Positions 44,165-54,409 of a stretch of DNA of 64,000 nucleotides are shown here, in pieces. Source of the DNA: DATLGB01 sp963740765 (GTDB lineage: Bacteria; Actinomycetota; Thermoleophilia; Solirubrobacterales; Solirubrobacteraceae). The position numbers and the translations under genes are program-made. The notes below the pieces were generated by a model, which was not told where the DNA came from, searched no databases, and saw nothing but the letters and a program-made list of their open reading frames with translations. Within the stretch, counting starts at the first letter, position 1; each line of letters starts with the position of its first letter. The stretch is taken from positions 1,054,001-1,118,000 of the forward strand of contig CAVUFN010000016.1 of assembly GCA_963740765.1 (NCBI GenBank). The letters run 5' to 3'.

Positions 44165-44968
44165 ATGCCCGCTGCCGCGCTCGCCGCCACTGCGCTGACC
44201 ATCGTCTCCGCCAACGTCGGCAACATCAACGGCGCCTGCGCCGACGCGAAGTTCAAGCTCTGCCAGCCGGCCGTGGAGGCGCGCGCCGCCGACGCGATCC
44301 AGGCGATCAGGCCCGACGTCATCGGCCTGATCGAAGTGCTGCCGGACGGCCGGCAGGCCGAGCGCCTGGTCGGCGCGGGCTATGCGATCAGCTGCGACGA
44401 GCGCTTCGGCTGGGACTGCCTCGCGGTGCGCAAGGGGTCGGGCGTCAGGGTCGTCAAGCGCTTGCAGACACGGCGCGCGCTCGGCGATTGCGATCCCGGG
44501 TTCACGTTGAACACCGGCGTCCTGCGGTACAGGCACAAGCGCATCGCCCTGGTGCTCGCCCACCCCGATTCGAGCACCACGGACCCGACGTGCCGGCGTG
44601 ACCAGGTCAGCGATGTCTTCGCGCGCGTGGCGACGTCGGGTCGCGTCCTCGCGCTGGGCGACTGGAACCTCGATCCCTACCGCGAGAAGGACGCTTCCGT
44701 GACCGCCTTCAAGGCCGCCCGCACCTACCTCGGGCTGCGCCTGGCCAGCGGGAAGGCGTTCACGCTCATGGCGGGCTCGAGCATGACCGACCCGACGGGC
44801 GAGCGACTCGACGACGGCACCACGACGATCCCGTACCCGTTCTCCGAGCGCACCATCGACCACGTCCTGACCCGCAGGCTCGGCGGGTCGTGCCGGGTCC
44901 GCCGGGTCGACGGGGGCGGCGGGATGGACCACCGCGCCCAGGTCTGCAAGCTACGCGTGCGGCGCTGA
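44165..44968 (+). CDS. Endonuclease/exonuclease/phosphatase family protein
   Basis: 267 residues. VSANVGNINGAC (metal Asn), GLIEVLPDG (metal Glu), LVLAHPDSS, GDWNLDPYREKD (GDxN), TIDHVLTRR and MDHRAQVCKL (final Asp/His) outline a complete EEP active site. Several cysteines and a hydrophobic start (AAALAATALTIVSA) suggest export, possibly as an extracellular nuclease or phosphodiesterase. Confidence 0.83.
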   Translation: MPAAALAATALTIVSANVGNINGACADAKFKLCQPAVEARAADAIQAIRPDVIGLIEVLPDGRQAERLVGAGYAISCDERFGWDCLAVRKGSGVRVVKRLQTRRALGDCDPGFTLNTGVLRYRHKRIALVLAHPDSSTTDPTCRRDQVSDVFARVATSGRVLALGDWNLDPYREKDASVTAFKAARTYLGLRLASGKAFTLMAGSSMTDPTGERLDDGTTTIPYPFSERTIDHVLTRRLGGSCRVRRVDGGGGMDHRAQVCKLRVRR

Positions 44969-44997
44969 CCGGCGCCACAGGGTCTGTCGCGTAGCCG

Positions 44998-46236
44998 TCA
45001 GTCGAGCGCGGCGAGCACCTGCTCGTTGTGGCGGTGGCCGACCAGCTCGTAGCCGACCACGGTGACCCACGGGGTGAGCGAGAGGACCAGCAGGCACCAC
45101 TCGAAGCCGACGTCGGCACTCGCCAGCAGCAGGGCGGCGCCGATCAGCACGGCCGACAGCGCCATCAGCAGGTAGTGGAACGGGTCGAACGACCCGGTCA
45201 GATAGGCGAAGAGGACGAAGAGGGCCAGCAGATAGAGGCCGAGCGGCACCGCCGTGGTGGCGAGCGTGGCGACGGGACCGAGCTCCGTCTTCTCCTCGAC
45301 CAGGTACGCCGCGACGTGCAGCCCCGCGCCCGCGGCGACGACGGCGCCGAACAGCGGGATGTGGCCGTAGCCCCACCCGAACGAGCGGTGGCGGCGTCCC
45401 GCGAGGAGCTCCCCGCACGGGACGACGAAGTAGATCCACCACATGCCGAAGGTGAGGCTCACGCCCGCCACGCCCACGACGGCGGCGTCGACCGACCAGC
45501 CGGGCCCGTCCGGGCCGACGATCGCCCCGAGCGCGGCGATGGTCCCGAGGATCGCCTCGCCCAGCGTGATGATCACGAGCAATCCGTAGCGCTCGGCGAT
45601 GTGATGCGGGTGCCACGGCGTGCTGCCGCGGCGACGCTCGACGAGGTAGGGGACGGTGACCTCGACGCCGATCAGCAGTCCCGCCAGCACCATCATGGGG
45701 AGCAGCTCGAGCTGCGCGCCCGCGACCGCGACCCAGCCGATCTGCGCGATCACGATCCACTTGGCGTACGCCAGGCTCGTGCGGCGGCGATCGGGGTCCT
45801 GGCGGGCCGCGCGCAGCCACTGGCCGACCATCGCGAAGCGCATCACCACGTAGCCGGCCACCAGGACCTCGTTGTGGACGACCTCGCGCGCGTCGATGGA
45901 CTCGAAGACGGGCGCGACGCCGAGGGCGAGCACCAGCACGCCGACCATCTGCAGGAGCGTCAGCAGCCGGAACGGCCAGTCGTCCGTGTCGTAGGCCGAC
46001 GCGAACCAGGAGAAGTTGATCCAGGCCCAGCTGGTCGCGAAGGTCACGAAGCTGAACGCGATCAGGCTCGTCGCGATGTGGTCCTCGGCGAGGTAGTGCG
46101 AGAGCTCGTCGGCGGCCGTCCCGAACGCGACCACGAAGGTGAGGTCGAACAGCAGCTCCAGCGGCGTCGCGGCCCGCCCCGCCTCAGCCGGGTCGCGTCC
46201 CGACATGCGGCTGACGCGGTGCGTCAGCGTCGGCAT
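44998..46236 (-). CDS. Low-temperature-requirement A (LtrA) family membrane protein
   Basis: 412 residues. TPLELLFDLTFVVAFGTAADEL is the family-defining first helix; about 10 membrane helices follow with HIAERYGLLVIITLGEAILG. Function of the family is unknown (linked to growth at low temperature in Listeria). ATG overlaps the upstream UDG-like stop by 1 bp. Confidence 0.87.
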   Translation of the reverse strand: MPTLTHRVSRMSGRDPAEAGRAATPLELLFDLTFVVAFGTAADELSHYLAEDHIATSLIAFSFVTFATSWAWINFSWFASAYDTDDWPFRLLTLLQMVGVLVLALGVAPVFESIDAREVVHNEVLVAGYVVMRFAMVGQWLRAARQDPDRRRTSLAYAKWIVIAQIGWVAVAGAQLELLPMMVLAGLLIGVEVTVPYLVERRRGSTPWHPHHIAERYGLLVIITLGEAILGTIAALGAIVGPDGPGWSVDAAVVGVAGVSLTFGMWWIYFVVPCGELLAGRRHRSFGWGYGHIPLFGAVVAAGAGLHVAAYLVEEKTELGPVATLATTAVPLGLYLLALFVLFAYLTGSFDPFHYLLMALSAVLIGAALLLASADVGFEWCLLVLSLTPWVTVVGYELVGHRHNEQVLAALD

Positions 46237-46889
46237 CAATACGGGGGGAAGTCGGCGTACCAGTCGCCCAGCGCCCGGAACGCCGACCAGAACGCGCGCT
46301 TGGAGTCCTCGTCGTCGAGGCATCCGTCGATGTCCGGCGTGTAGAGGGCGTCGATCGAGGGGGTGAGCGACTGGACTGTGCCCGGGGTCTCGTCGAGCGT
46401 GCGGGCGAGGGGGAGGGCGACCTCGTTGAGCACGGACAGCGCGTCCGTTCCCATCACGACCACCATCTTGGGCTGCACGATGGCGATCTCCTCGACCAGG
46501 CGCGACAGGCACTCGGGCGCCGCCATCGAGGTGTCGGGGACGGGACACTTCACGCACACGGTCCCGTAGACCTCGAGCGGGTCGATCCCGAGGCGCTTGA
46601 GCGACTTCATGATCGCCGTGCCGGCGCGGCCGTAATAGGCGACGCCCTCCTCGATCTCCGCGTGGGAGGGCGCGTACTTGACCATGAGCACGTCCGCCTG
46701 CGGATGGCCGGACCCCAGCACCGGCATGTGATCACCCCGGGGGCAGCGGTCGCAGCTCTGCACGTCACGGGTGAAGTGATTGAGCTCGCGGATCGCGCGC
46801 TCGAGGTACTTCTCCCGGATCTCGTCATCAGTGGCGGGCATTCCGCCGATCTGATTGGACCCGACCGCCGCTTTTCCCTGCCCCTGCAT
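46236..46889 (-). CDS. Uracil-DNA glycosylase-superfamily protein with altered motifs
   Basis: 217 residues. Cys46-x2-Cys49 (QSCDRCPRG) and Cys112/Cys115/Cys127 fit the 4Fe-4S frame of family-4/5 UDGs, and AYYGRAGTAIMKSLKRLGI matches the core helix. But motif A (normally GEAPG.x.ED) reads KYAPSHAEIEEG and motif B (normally HPS/HP..L) appears as YTPDIDGCL. It may bind DNA without being a standard uracil glycosylase. ATG 46889 overlaps the stop of the GT-PHP gene by 1 bp; a later ATG at residue 17 is possible. Confidence 0.75.
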   Translation of the reverse strand: MQGQGKAAVGSNQIGGMPATDDEIREKYLERAIRELNHFTRDVQSCDRCPRGDHMPVLGSGHPQADVLMVKYAPSHAEIEEGVAYYGRAGTAIMKSLKRLGIDPLEVYGTVCVKCPVPDTSMAAPECLSRLVEEIAIVQPKMVVVMGTDALSVLNEVALPLARTLDETPGTVQSLTPSIDALYTPDIDGCLDDEDSKRAFWSAFRALGDWYADFPPY

Positions 46890-48742
46890 CAGAGGTTGCG
46901 GGTTGCCTTCCGGACGCGGCGCTCCCGCGCGGCCCTCCGACCCGCCGTCGTGCCCGCCTTCGTCTGGAGGAACTTCAGGGCCTGCACACCCGCGTAGTAG
47001 AGCGCAGACGGGCGTCCGATGATGTCCGCTTCGCGCAGGGATTCGAGGAACTCCTCGGGCCCGTCGAAGTCCCGCATCCGGATCCGGACGCTGCCGAGAC
47101 CCTGGGCGACGTGGGAGTCCGACCCCGCTCCAGCGACGATCCCGTACTTGTGCGCGAAGCGCACCGCCTCCTCGTTGAAGGCCGGCAGGGCGACGCGCGG
47201 GTTGAAGACCTCGACCGCGTCGAGGTCCTCGAGCACGGCGAGCAGGTGCTCGTAGTCGGGGATCGAGTGCAGCCGGTCGAACGGATGCGGGACGTAGACG
47301 ATCCCGCCCTGGCGCTTGATCTCGGCGATCGTCTCCTGCAGCGTCAGGCCCTTGGGGATGCGCTCGGTCAGGAACAGGCCGATGACCTCGCCCTGGGAGG
47401 CGGTCTTGACCTCCTCGCCGACGATCACCTTGACGCCGTAGTCCGCGGCCTTCTCGGCGGCCTCGAACGCGCCCGAGATCTCGTTGTGGTCGGTGACGGC
47501 GATGGCGCCGAGCCCGCGGTCGCGTGCCGCGGCCAGCAGGGACTCCACCGGCGTGGCGCAGTCGTGCGAGTGGTCGGTGTGCATGTGGAGGTCGACGTCG
47601 ATCTCTTGTCGTCCCTCCAGTCGTTTGCGGGCGGCGGCGTTCCCGCGGCCGGTGTGGCGGCGGCCGACCAGACGCTCGTAGACCGCCTCGACGTCGTCGG
47701 CCACCCGCGTCCAGCTCAGCTCCTCCCGCAGGGGCCCAGCGGCGTCGCGCAGGCGGGCGCGCAGGCCGGCGTCGCGGATCGCCCGCTCGAGCTGGGACGC
47801 CAGCACGTCCACGTCGGACGGCTCGAAGACCAGCCCGGCGTCACCCTCGCCGACGATCTCCTCGTACGCGGGCAGGCGCGATACGACCGGGACGGCGCCG
47901 GCGCCGATCGCGCGCAGCAGCAGCCCGGGCGCGGGGGCGATGCCGCTCGAGGCCAGGACGGCCAGGTCGGCGCCCGCCGGCAGCTCGCCCTCGTCCTCGA
48001 CCACCGTGACGCGCAACTCGGGACGGGTTGCGGACGCCGGGACGTGGCCACCCGGGGCATGGACCGTCACGCGCCAGTCCAGGTCGTCGGGCAGGCGCCG
48101 CAGGGCGCGCAGGAACGTGCGCAGGGCGGCCCGCTCCTCCTCGGCCCAGAAGGCGATGTGCACCGGCCCGTCGTGCTCGTGGTGCTCGACGACGTCGACG
48201 CCCGGCCGGATGACCTCGTAGTCGCCCGGGAAGAACCGGTCGACCAGGTCGGCGGTGGCCTGGAAGGATGCCAGCCGCGCGTCGATGCGCCCGAAGAAGG
48301 TCTCCACGAAGCGCCGCGCCACCTGGGTCGAGAGGACGCGCTCCACCGGCAGGTGGAAGGTGGCGACGTTGAGCGCCCGCGAGTGGCGCAGTGCGGTCGA
48401 GGACGCGCTCGGTGCCCACGGCTCGTGCACGTGGACGACGTCGAAGTCCGCCGACTCCAGCAGCTCCTCGATCGTGCGCGAGAGGTCGACGGGCACGCTC
48501 GGGATCGCGCGCCGCGGGGACAGGGTCGGCAGCAGCTCCCCGGCGGCCAGCAGGTCCGCCGTCTCGCCCGCCCGGATCAGGCGGCGCGAATCGCGGACGA
48601 GCCCCGGGGAGTGCGACGGCGCCACCACGACGACCCGGTGGCCGCGGGCGCGCAGCTGGTCGGAGAGCTGCCCGACATGGGCGTTGACGGCATGGACGTC
48701 CTCCCAGGGATACGGCGTGACCTGGGCGATCCGCAGCGGCAC
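46889..48742 (-). CDS. PimA-like GT4 glycosyltransferase fused to PHP phosphoesterase
   Basis: 617 residues from GTG 48742. Residues about 1-355 are a GT-B glycosyltransferase close to mycobacterial PimA: RIAQVTPYPWEDVHAVNAHV start, VHVHEPWAPSASS, VATFHLPVERVLS, VIRPGVDVV, and YEEIVGEGDAGLVFEPSD (sugar-nucleotide E-x7-E region). Residues about 385-600 form a complete PHP domain: DLHMHTDHSHD, AVTDHNEI, VGEEV, YVPHPFDRLH, GAGSDSHVA. The neighbours (inositol-phosphate synthase and CDP-alcohol transferase) suggest mannosylation of an inositol lipid; the PHP half would be a metal-dependent phosphoesterase of unknown target. Confidence 0.87.
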   Translation of the reverse strand: MPLRIAQVTPYPWEDVHAVNAHVGQLSDQLRARGHRVVVVAPSHSPGLVRDSRRLIRAGETADLLAAGELLPTLSPRRAIPSVPVDLSRTIEELLESADFDVVHVHEPWAPSASSTALRHSRALNVATFHLPVERVLSTQVARRFVETFFGRIDARLASFQATADLVDRFFPGDYEVIRPGVDVVEHHEHDGPVHIAFWAEEERAALRTFLRALRRLPDDLDWRVTVHAPGGHVPASATRPELRVTVVEDEGELPAGADLAVLASSGIAPAPGLLLRAIGAGAVPVVSRLPAYEEIVGEGDAGLVFEPSDVDVLASQLERAIRDAGLRARLRDAAGPLREELSWTRVADDVEAVYERLVGRRHTGRGNAAARKRLEGRQEIDVDLHMHTDHSHDCATPVESLLAAARDRGLGAIAVTDHNEISGAFEAAEKAADYGVKVIVGEEVKTASQGEVIGLFLTERIPKGLTLQETIAEIKRQGGIVYVPHPFDRLHSIPDYEHLLAVLEDLDAVEVFNPRVALPAFNEEAVRFAHKYGIVAGAGSDSHVAQGLGSVRIRMRDFDGPEEFLESLREADIIGRPSALYYAGVQALKFLQTKAGTTAGRRAARERRVRKATRNL

Positions 48743-48802
48743 CGCCCGGATCCTAGACCCGCGCGGGCCCAGCCCGGCGCCCGGGGCCACGCCTCCCTGC
48801 GG

Positions 48803-49981
48803 TCAGACCTCGGCCTTGAGCGCCTCGGACACCTCGAGGCGCTTGCGAGCGGCCTCGCCTGCCTCCTTGGTCCGGGCGTTCTTGGCGATGAAGGCCTCCG
48901 TCAGCTCGCGCGCCTGGTCGTCCGGGCGCTGCGACTGCGGCGACTTCATGAGGTAGGACGAGGGGCCGTCGAGCTGCCCGGCGATGCCGTTGTCGAGCGC
49001 CAGCTTGACCAGGCGCACGGCGTCGATGACGATGCCGGCGGAGTTCGGCGAGTCCCAGACCTCGAGCTTCACCTCCATGTTGAGCGGCACGTCGCCGAAG
49101 GCCTGGCCCTCGATGCGGATGTGCGCCCACTTGCGGTCGGTCAGCCACGGCACGTAGTCCGACGGGCCGACGTGGACGTCCTCGGGCGGGAGCTCGTGGC
49201 CCATGATCGAGGTGACCGCGTTGGTCTTGGAGATCTTCTTGGACTCGAGCCGATCGCGCTCGAGCATGTTGTAGAAGTCCATGTTGCCGCCGACGTTGAG
49301 CTGCGACGTGCGCAGCATCTTGACGCCGCGCTCGTGGAACAGGCGGGCGAGCTGGCGGTGGACGATGGTGGCGCCGACCTGGGACTTGATGTCGTCGCCG
49401 ATGATCGGCAGGCCGGCCTTCTTGAAGCGGTCGCTCCAGTAGTTCTCGCGAGCGATGAAGACCGGGATGCAGTTGACGAAGCCGCAGCCGGCCTCGAGGA
49501 CCTGCTCGACGTACCACTTGGTCGCCTGCTCGGAGCCGACGGGCAGGTAGGAGACGACGACGTCGGTCTTCGTGTCCTTGAGGATCTGCACGATGTCGTC
49601 GGTCGAGCCCGGCGCCTTCGTGATCTTCTCCTTGAGGTACTTGCCGAGCCCGTCATGGGTCATCCCGCGATGAACCGGGACGCCGAGCGACGGGATGTCG
49701 TCGCCGAGCTTCAGCGTGTTGTTCTGGCCCGAGAAGATGGCCTCCGACAGGTCCTTGCCGACCTTGTCGGCGTCGATGTCGAACGCGGCCGAGAACTCGA
49801 TGTCCCCGACGTGGTAGCCACCGAGGTCGACGTGCATGAGCCCGGGGACGGTCCCGGCGGGATCGGCGTCGCGGTAGTACTGGACACCCTGGACGAGCGA
49901 CGAGGCGCAGTTGCCGACGCCGATGATTGCGACGCGGACCTTGTCCGCGGAGCGGCGCGCGCCGCCATTGGTCTTAGACAT
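48803..49981 (-). CDS. ino1: myo-Inositol-3-phosphate synthase
   Basis: 392 residues, the short actinobacterial/archaeal type. NAD loop VAIIGVGNCASSLVQGVQYY, core TSQLNVGGNMDFYNML and the SKTNAVTSIMGHE-type active-site block (lysines) are present. Converts glucose-6-phosphate to 1L-myo-inositol 1-phosphate (I3P), the acyl-free head-group used by PIP synthases. A strong SD (AGAGGAGAU, 50 bases before) precedes the ATG. Downstream of the CDP-alcohol transferase gene by 23 bp. Confidence 0.95.
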   Translation of the reverse strand: MSKTNGGARRSADKVRVAIIGVGNCASSLVQGVQYYRDADPAGTVPGLMHVDLGGYHVGDIEFSAAFDIDADKVGKDLSEAIFSGQNNTLKLGDDIPSLGVPVHRGMTHDGLGKYLKEKITKAPGSTDDIVQILKDTKTDVVVSYLPVGSEQATKWYVEQVLEAGCGFVNCIPVFIARENYWSDRFKKAGLPIIGDDIKSQVGATIVHRQLARLFHERGVKMLRTSQLNVGGNMDFYNMLERDRLESKKISKTNAVTSIMGHELPPEDVHVGPSDYVPWLTDRKWAHIRIEGQAFGDVPLNMEVKLEVWDSPNSAGIVIDAVRLVKLALDNGIAGQLDGPSSYLMKSPQSQRPDDQARELTEAFIAKNARTKEAGEAARKRLEVSEALKAEV

Positions 49982-50004
49982 GAATCTCCTCTGAAGTCAC
50001 TGGA

Positions 50005-50607
50005 TCAAAGACCCCGCTCGGAGCCTTCGGTTACGAGCGCGGCCCGCACGTGGAGGATGCGCTGCCCGACGGTGATGACCGACAGCACCGCGAGCAGGTA
50101 GACCGCCGGCTTGAGCAGCTCCTGAGCCGCGAAGATGAGCCCGACCGACAGGATCACGACCCGGATGGCGCGCGTGGCGATGCCGACCTTGCACTCGACG
50201 CCGAGGGCCTCGGCCCGGGCGCGGGTGTAGGACACCATCAGCGACGCCAGCACGGCGACCACGACCGCGGCGACGGCGACGTCGTCGCCGCCTTGGGAGA
50301 AGTTGGCCGCCACGGCGGTCAGGACGATGCCCTCCTCGACGCGGTCCAGCGTCGAATCCAGGAACGCGCCGAAGGGCGTCCCCTTGCCCGATGCCCGCGC
50401 GTAGCGGCCGTCGAGCGTGTCGCAGATGGAGCCGATCGCGAAGGCGATGCCGCCCAGCAGGTACTCGTCCTGCCACACCAGCACGGCGGCGACCACGCAC
50501 AGGACGAACCCCGTCAGCGAGATCGCGTTCGGCGTCAGGCGCGACTCGATGAGGCGGTCCGTGACGACCGCCTGGTACTCACGTGCGGTTGTCGCCCGGC
50601 GCGCCAT
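50005..50607 (-). CDS. CDP-alcohol phosphatidyltransferase (probable phosphatidylinositol-phosphate synthase)
   Basis: 200 residues with about six membrane helices. The CDP-OH motif is complete: DTLDGRYARASGKGTPFGAFLDSTLD (D-x2-DG-x2-AR-x8-G-x3-D-x3-D). With the inositol-phosphate synthase just downstream on the same strand, I infer it makes phosphatidylinositol phosphate from CDP-diacylglycerol and I3P. PG- or cardiolipin-type head groups remain possible, as the motif does not settle substrate. Confidence 0.88.
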   Translation of the reverse strand: MARRATTAREYQAVVTDRLIESRLTPNAISLTGFVLCVVAAVLVWQDEYLLGGIAFAIGSICDTLDGRYARASGKGTPFGAFLDSTLDRVEEGIVLTAVAANFSQGGDDVAVAAVVVAVLASLMVSYTRARAEALGVECKVGIATRAIRVVILSVGLIFAAQELLKPAVYLLAVLSVITVGQRILHVRAALVTEGSERGL

Positions 50608-50625
50608 TGGCCGGGTCAGGCTAGT

Positions 50626-51111
50626 TCAGCGCTTCGAGGTGAAGTCGGCGGTCCACACGGTGACCTTCTGACCGAACAGCCTGCCGCGGCGCTTGGCCAC
50701 GCCGATGCGCCGGAAGTCGGCGGTCGTCATGGTCGCGTAGTGCCCGGGCGACGCGGTCCACATCTTCACGATCGCCGCGGCCGACGTGTTGCCGCGGACC
50801 GGCATGTAGGCGAGCGTCTCGCCGATCAGGTCCGAGTGCCGGTAGGCCCGCACGCGGTCGTAGGTGCTGGTGCCGTTGGAGGACGGGTGGGCGAAGAAGC
50901 CCGCCCGCAGCATGTCGCGCGAGTGCGAGTCGGCGGCGCGGGCGAGCCGGCGGTCCAGCCTGACCTTGGACAGCCCGTTCCGCGCGCGCAGCGCATTGAT
51001 CCGCTTGATCGCGGACTTCTCTGCGCGACTGACCCTGGCCTCAGCGGCGTTCGGGACGACGACGATCAACATCAGTGCGCAGGCGAGTGCGCGCAAGAAC
51101 TTCTGCCCCAA
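50626..51111 (-). CDS. Secreted CAP/SCP-domain protein
   Basis: 161 residues. Signal peptide (LRALACALMLIVVVPNAAEA). CAP domain: INALRARNGLSKVRLD, AADSHSRDMLRAGFFAH (first His), IGETLAYMP (Glu), MWTASPGHYATMTTADFRRIGVAK (second His). YkwD-like extracellular protein; role unknown. Confidence 0.87.
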   Translation of the reverse strand: MGQKFLRALACALMLIVVVPNAAEARVSRAEKSAIKRINALRARNGLSKVRLDRRLARAADSHSRDMLRAGFFAHPSSNGTSTYDRVRAYRHSDLIGETLAYMPVRGNTSAAAIVKMWTASPGHYATMTTADFRRIGVAKRRGRLFGQKVTVWTADFTSKR

Positions 51112-51194
51112 CGTTCTGCCCCCCGGCAGTTGACTTTGGATCGCGCCCCCTGCCCAGAAGCACGACGCCGTCCGTATACCGTCGCCTCCACCTT

Positions 51195-51890
51195 ATGAAA
51201 CCTGGACCGGTCCCCAAAAAGGCCTGGGCCGCACCGACCCGCCGACGGGTCCTGGCGGTTCGGGATCGGATGCGGACCATATACGGGACCCCGGTCGCCA
51301 TCCCGCACGGGCACCCGATCGCCGAGCTCGTCCTCACCGTGCTGAGCCAGTCCACGAGCGATCGCAACCGGGACGTCGCCTACCTCCGGCTGCGCGAACG
51401 CCTGCCCACCTGGACCGCCGTTCGCGACGCGCCGCTCGCCGCCGTCGAGGCCGCCATCCAGCCCGGCGGACTGCACCGTCAGAAGTCCGCGCGCATCCAG
51501 GAGATCCTGCGCGCGCTGCCCGAGGACGGCGGCGAGCCGACCCTCGACCACCTCGCAGACACGCCGGTCGCTGCCGCGCGCGACGAGCTCACAGCGCTGC
51601 CAGGCGTCGGCCGCAAGACCGCAGCCTGCGTCCTGCTCTTCTCGTTCGGGATGCACGACGTCCCCGTCGACACGCACGTCAGCCGCGTCGTCACCCGGTT
51701 GGGGATGTTCCGGCCCGGCGCCTCCTTCGAGGAGATGCACGACGAATTCCTGGGCTGGACGCGACCGGGCGAGGAGCTCGAGCTGCACGTCAACCCGCTC
51801 CGCCACGGCCGCCGCACCTGCCACGCCCGCCGCCCCGCGTGCGGCGCCTGCGCCCTCCGCCGCATGTGTCCAAAGGTCGGCGTTATCTAG
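51195..51890 (+). CDS. Endonuclease III-like HhH-GPD DNA glycosylase
   Basis: 231 residues. LSQSTSDRNRDVAYLRL, HhH LPGVGRKTAACVLLFSFG with the catalytic Lys, catalytic Asp in VDTHVSRV, and the 4Fe-4S loop C-x6-C-x2-C-x5-C (CHARRPACGACALRRMC). Repairs oxidised pyrimidines. The dnaK HAIR site begins 10 bp after its stop. Confidence 0.9.
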   Translation: MKPGPVPKKAWAAPTRRRVLAVRDRMRTIYGTPVAIPHGHPIAELVLTVLSQSTSDRNRDVAYLRLRERLPTWTAVRDAPLAAVEAAIQPGGLHRQKSARIQEILRALPEDGGEPTLDHLADTPVAAARDELTALPGVGRKTAACVLLFSFGMHDVPVDTHVSRVVTRLGMFRPGASFEEMHDEFLGWTRPGEELELHVNPLRHGRRTCHARRPACGACALRRMCPKVGVI

Positions 51891-51900
51891 GGCGCTATTA

Positions 51901-51921
51901 TCTCAGTCCTCCAGACTAAGA
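51901..51921 (+). promoter_or_regulatory. HAIR-type HspR operator upstream of dnaK
   Basis: TCTCAGT-N7-ACTAAGA, a near-palindrome matching the HspR HAIR layout (CTTGAGT-N7-ACTCAAG). It lies 61 bp before the dnaK ATG with a TATTAT -10-like sequence ending at 51901. Half-sites are identical to those before clpB. Confidence 0.75.
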
Positions 51922-51981
51922 TTTCGTCCGACCGGCCTCCGGCCTCCGGACGACGCAACAAGCGAGAGGACACGACACAAC

Positions 51982-53873
<1,892 letters not shown>

Positions 53874-53877
<4 letters not shown>

Positions 53878-54407
53878 GCGATACCCAGAAGACTCCGTCT
53901 TCGGGCACGGGCGACCCCGTCGTCGAAGAGGTCCAGGAGGAGGCCGTCGCCGAGCCGGCGACGGCCGCCGAGCCGGATCCGGTCGCGGAGGCCGAGGCGC
54001 GTGCCGCGGAGTACCTCGAGCTCGCCAAGCGCAAGCAGGCCGAGTTCGAGAACTTCCGCAAGCGCATGAGCGCCCAGGGCGCGCAGGCCGAGGTGCGAGG
54101 CGTCGCCAAGGTGGCGAAGGAGCTGCTGGCGCCCCTGGACCACCTCGGGCTGGCCATCGAGCACGCCGACGAGGCGGCGCGCGAGCCGCTCGAGTCGCTG
54201 CGCCGCGAGTTCCTGGGCGCGCTCGGGCGCGTCGGCGTCGAGGCCTTCGCCCCGCTGGGCGAGGTCTTCGACCCGACCCTGCACGAGGCGATGGCGCAGG
54301 CGCCCGTCGAGGGCGCCGAGTCGGGCACCGTGGCCGAGGTCTACCAGGCCGGCTACCGGGTCGGTGACACGATCCTGCGTCCGGCCCGAGTGGTCGTCGC
54401 CGCGTAG
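53874..54407 (+). CDS. grpE: Nucleotide exchange factor GrpE
   Basis: 177 residues. Acidic disordered N-terminus, coiled coil (about 40-75; RAAEYLELAKRKQAEFENFRKRM), beta domain ending GYRVGDTILRPARVVV. Releases ADP from DnaK. GTG start overlaps the dnaK stop (GTGA). Confidence 0.96.
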
Positions 54408-54409
54408 CC

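Noticed and set aside
47111..50101. A 996-codon plus-strand open frame across the inositol-lipid genes
   Set aside because: Runs opposite three well-supported genes and shows only antisense-like composition.
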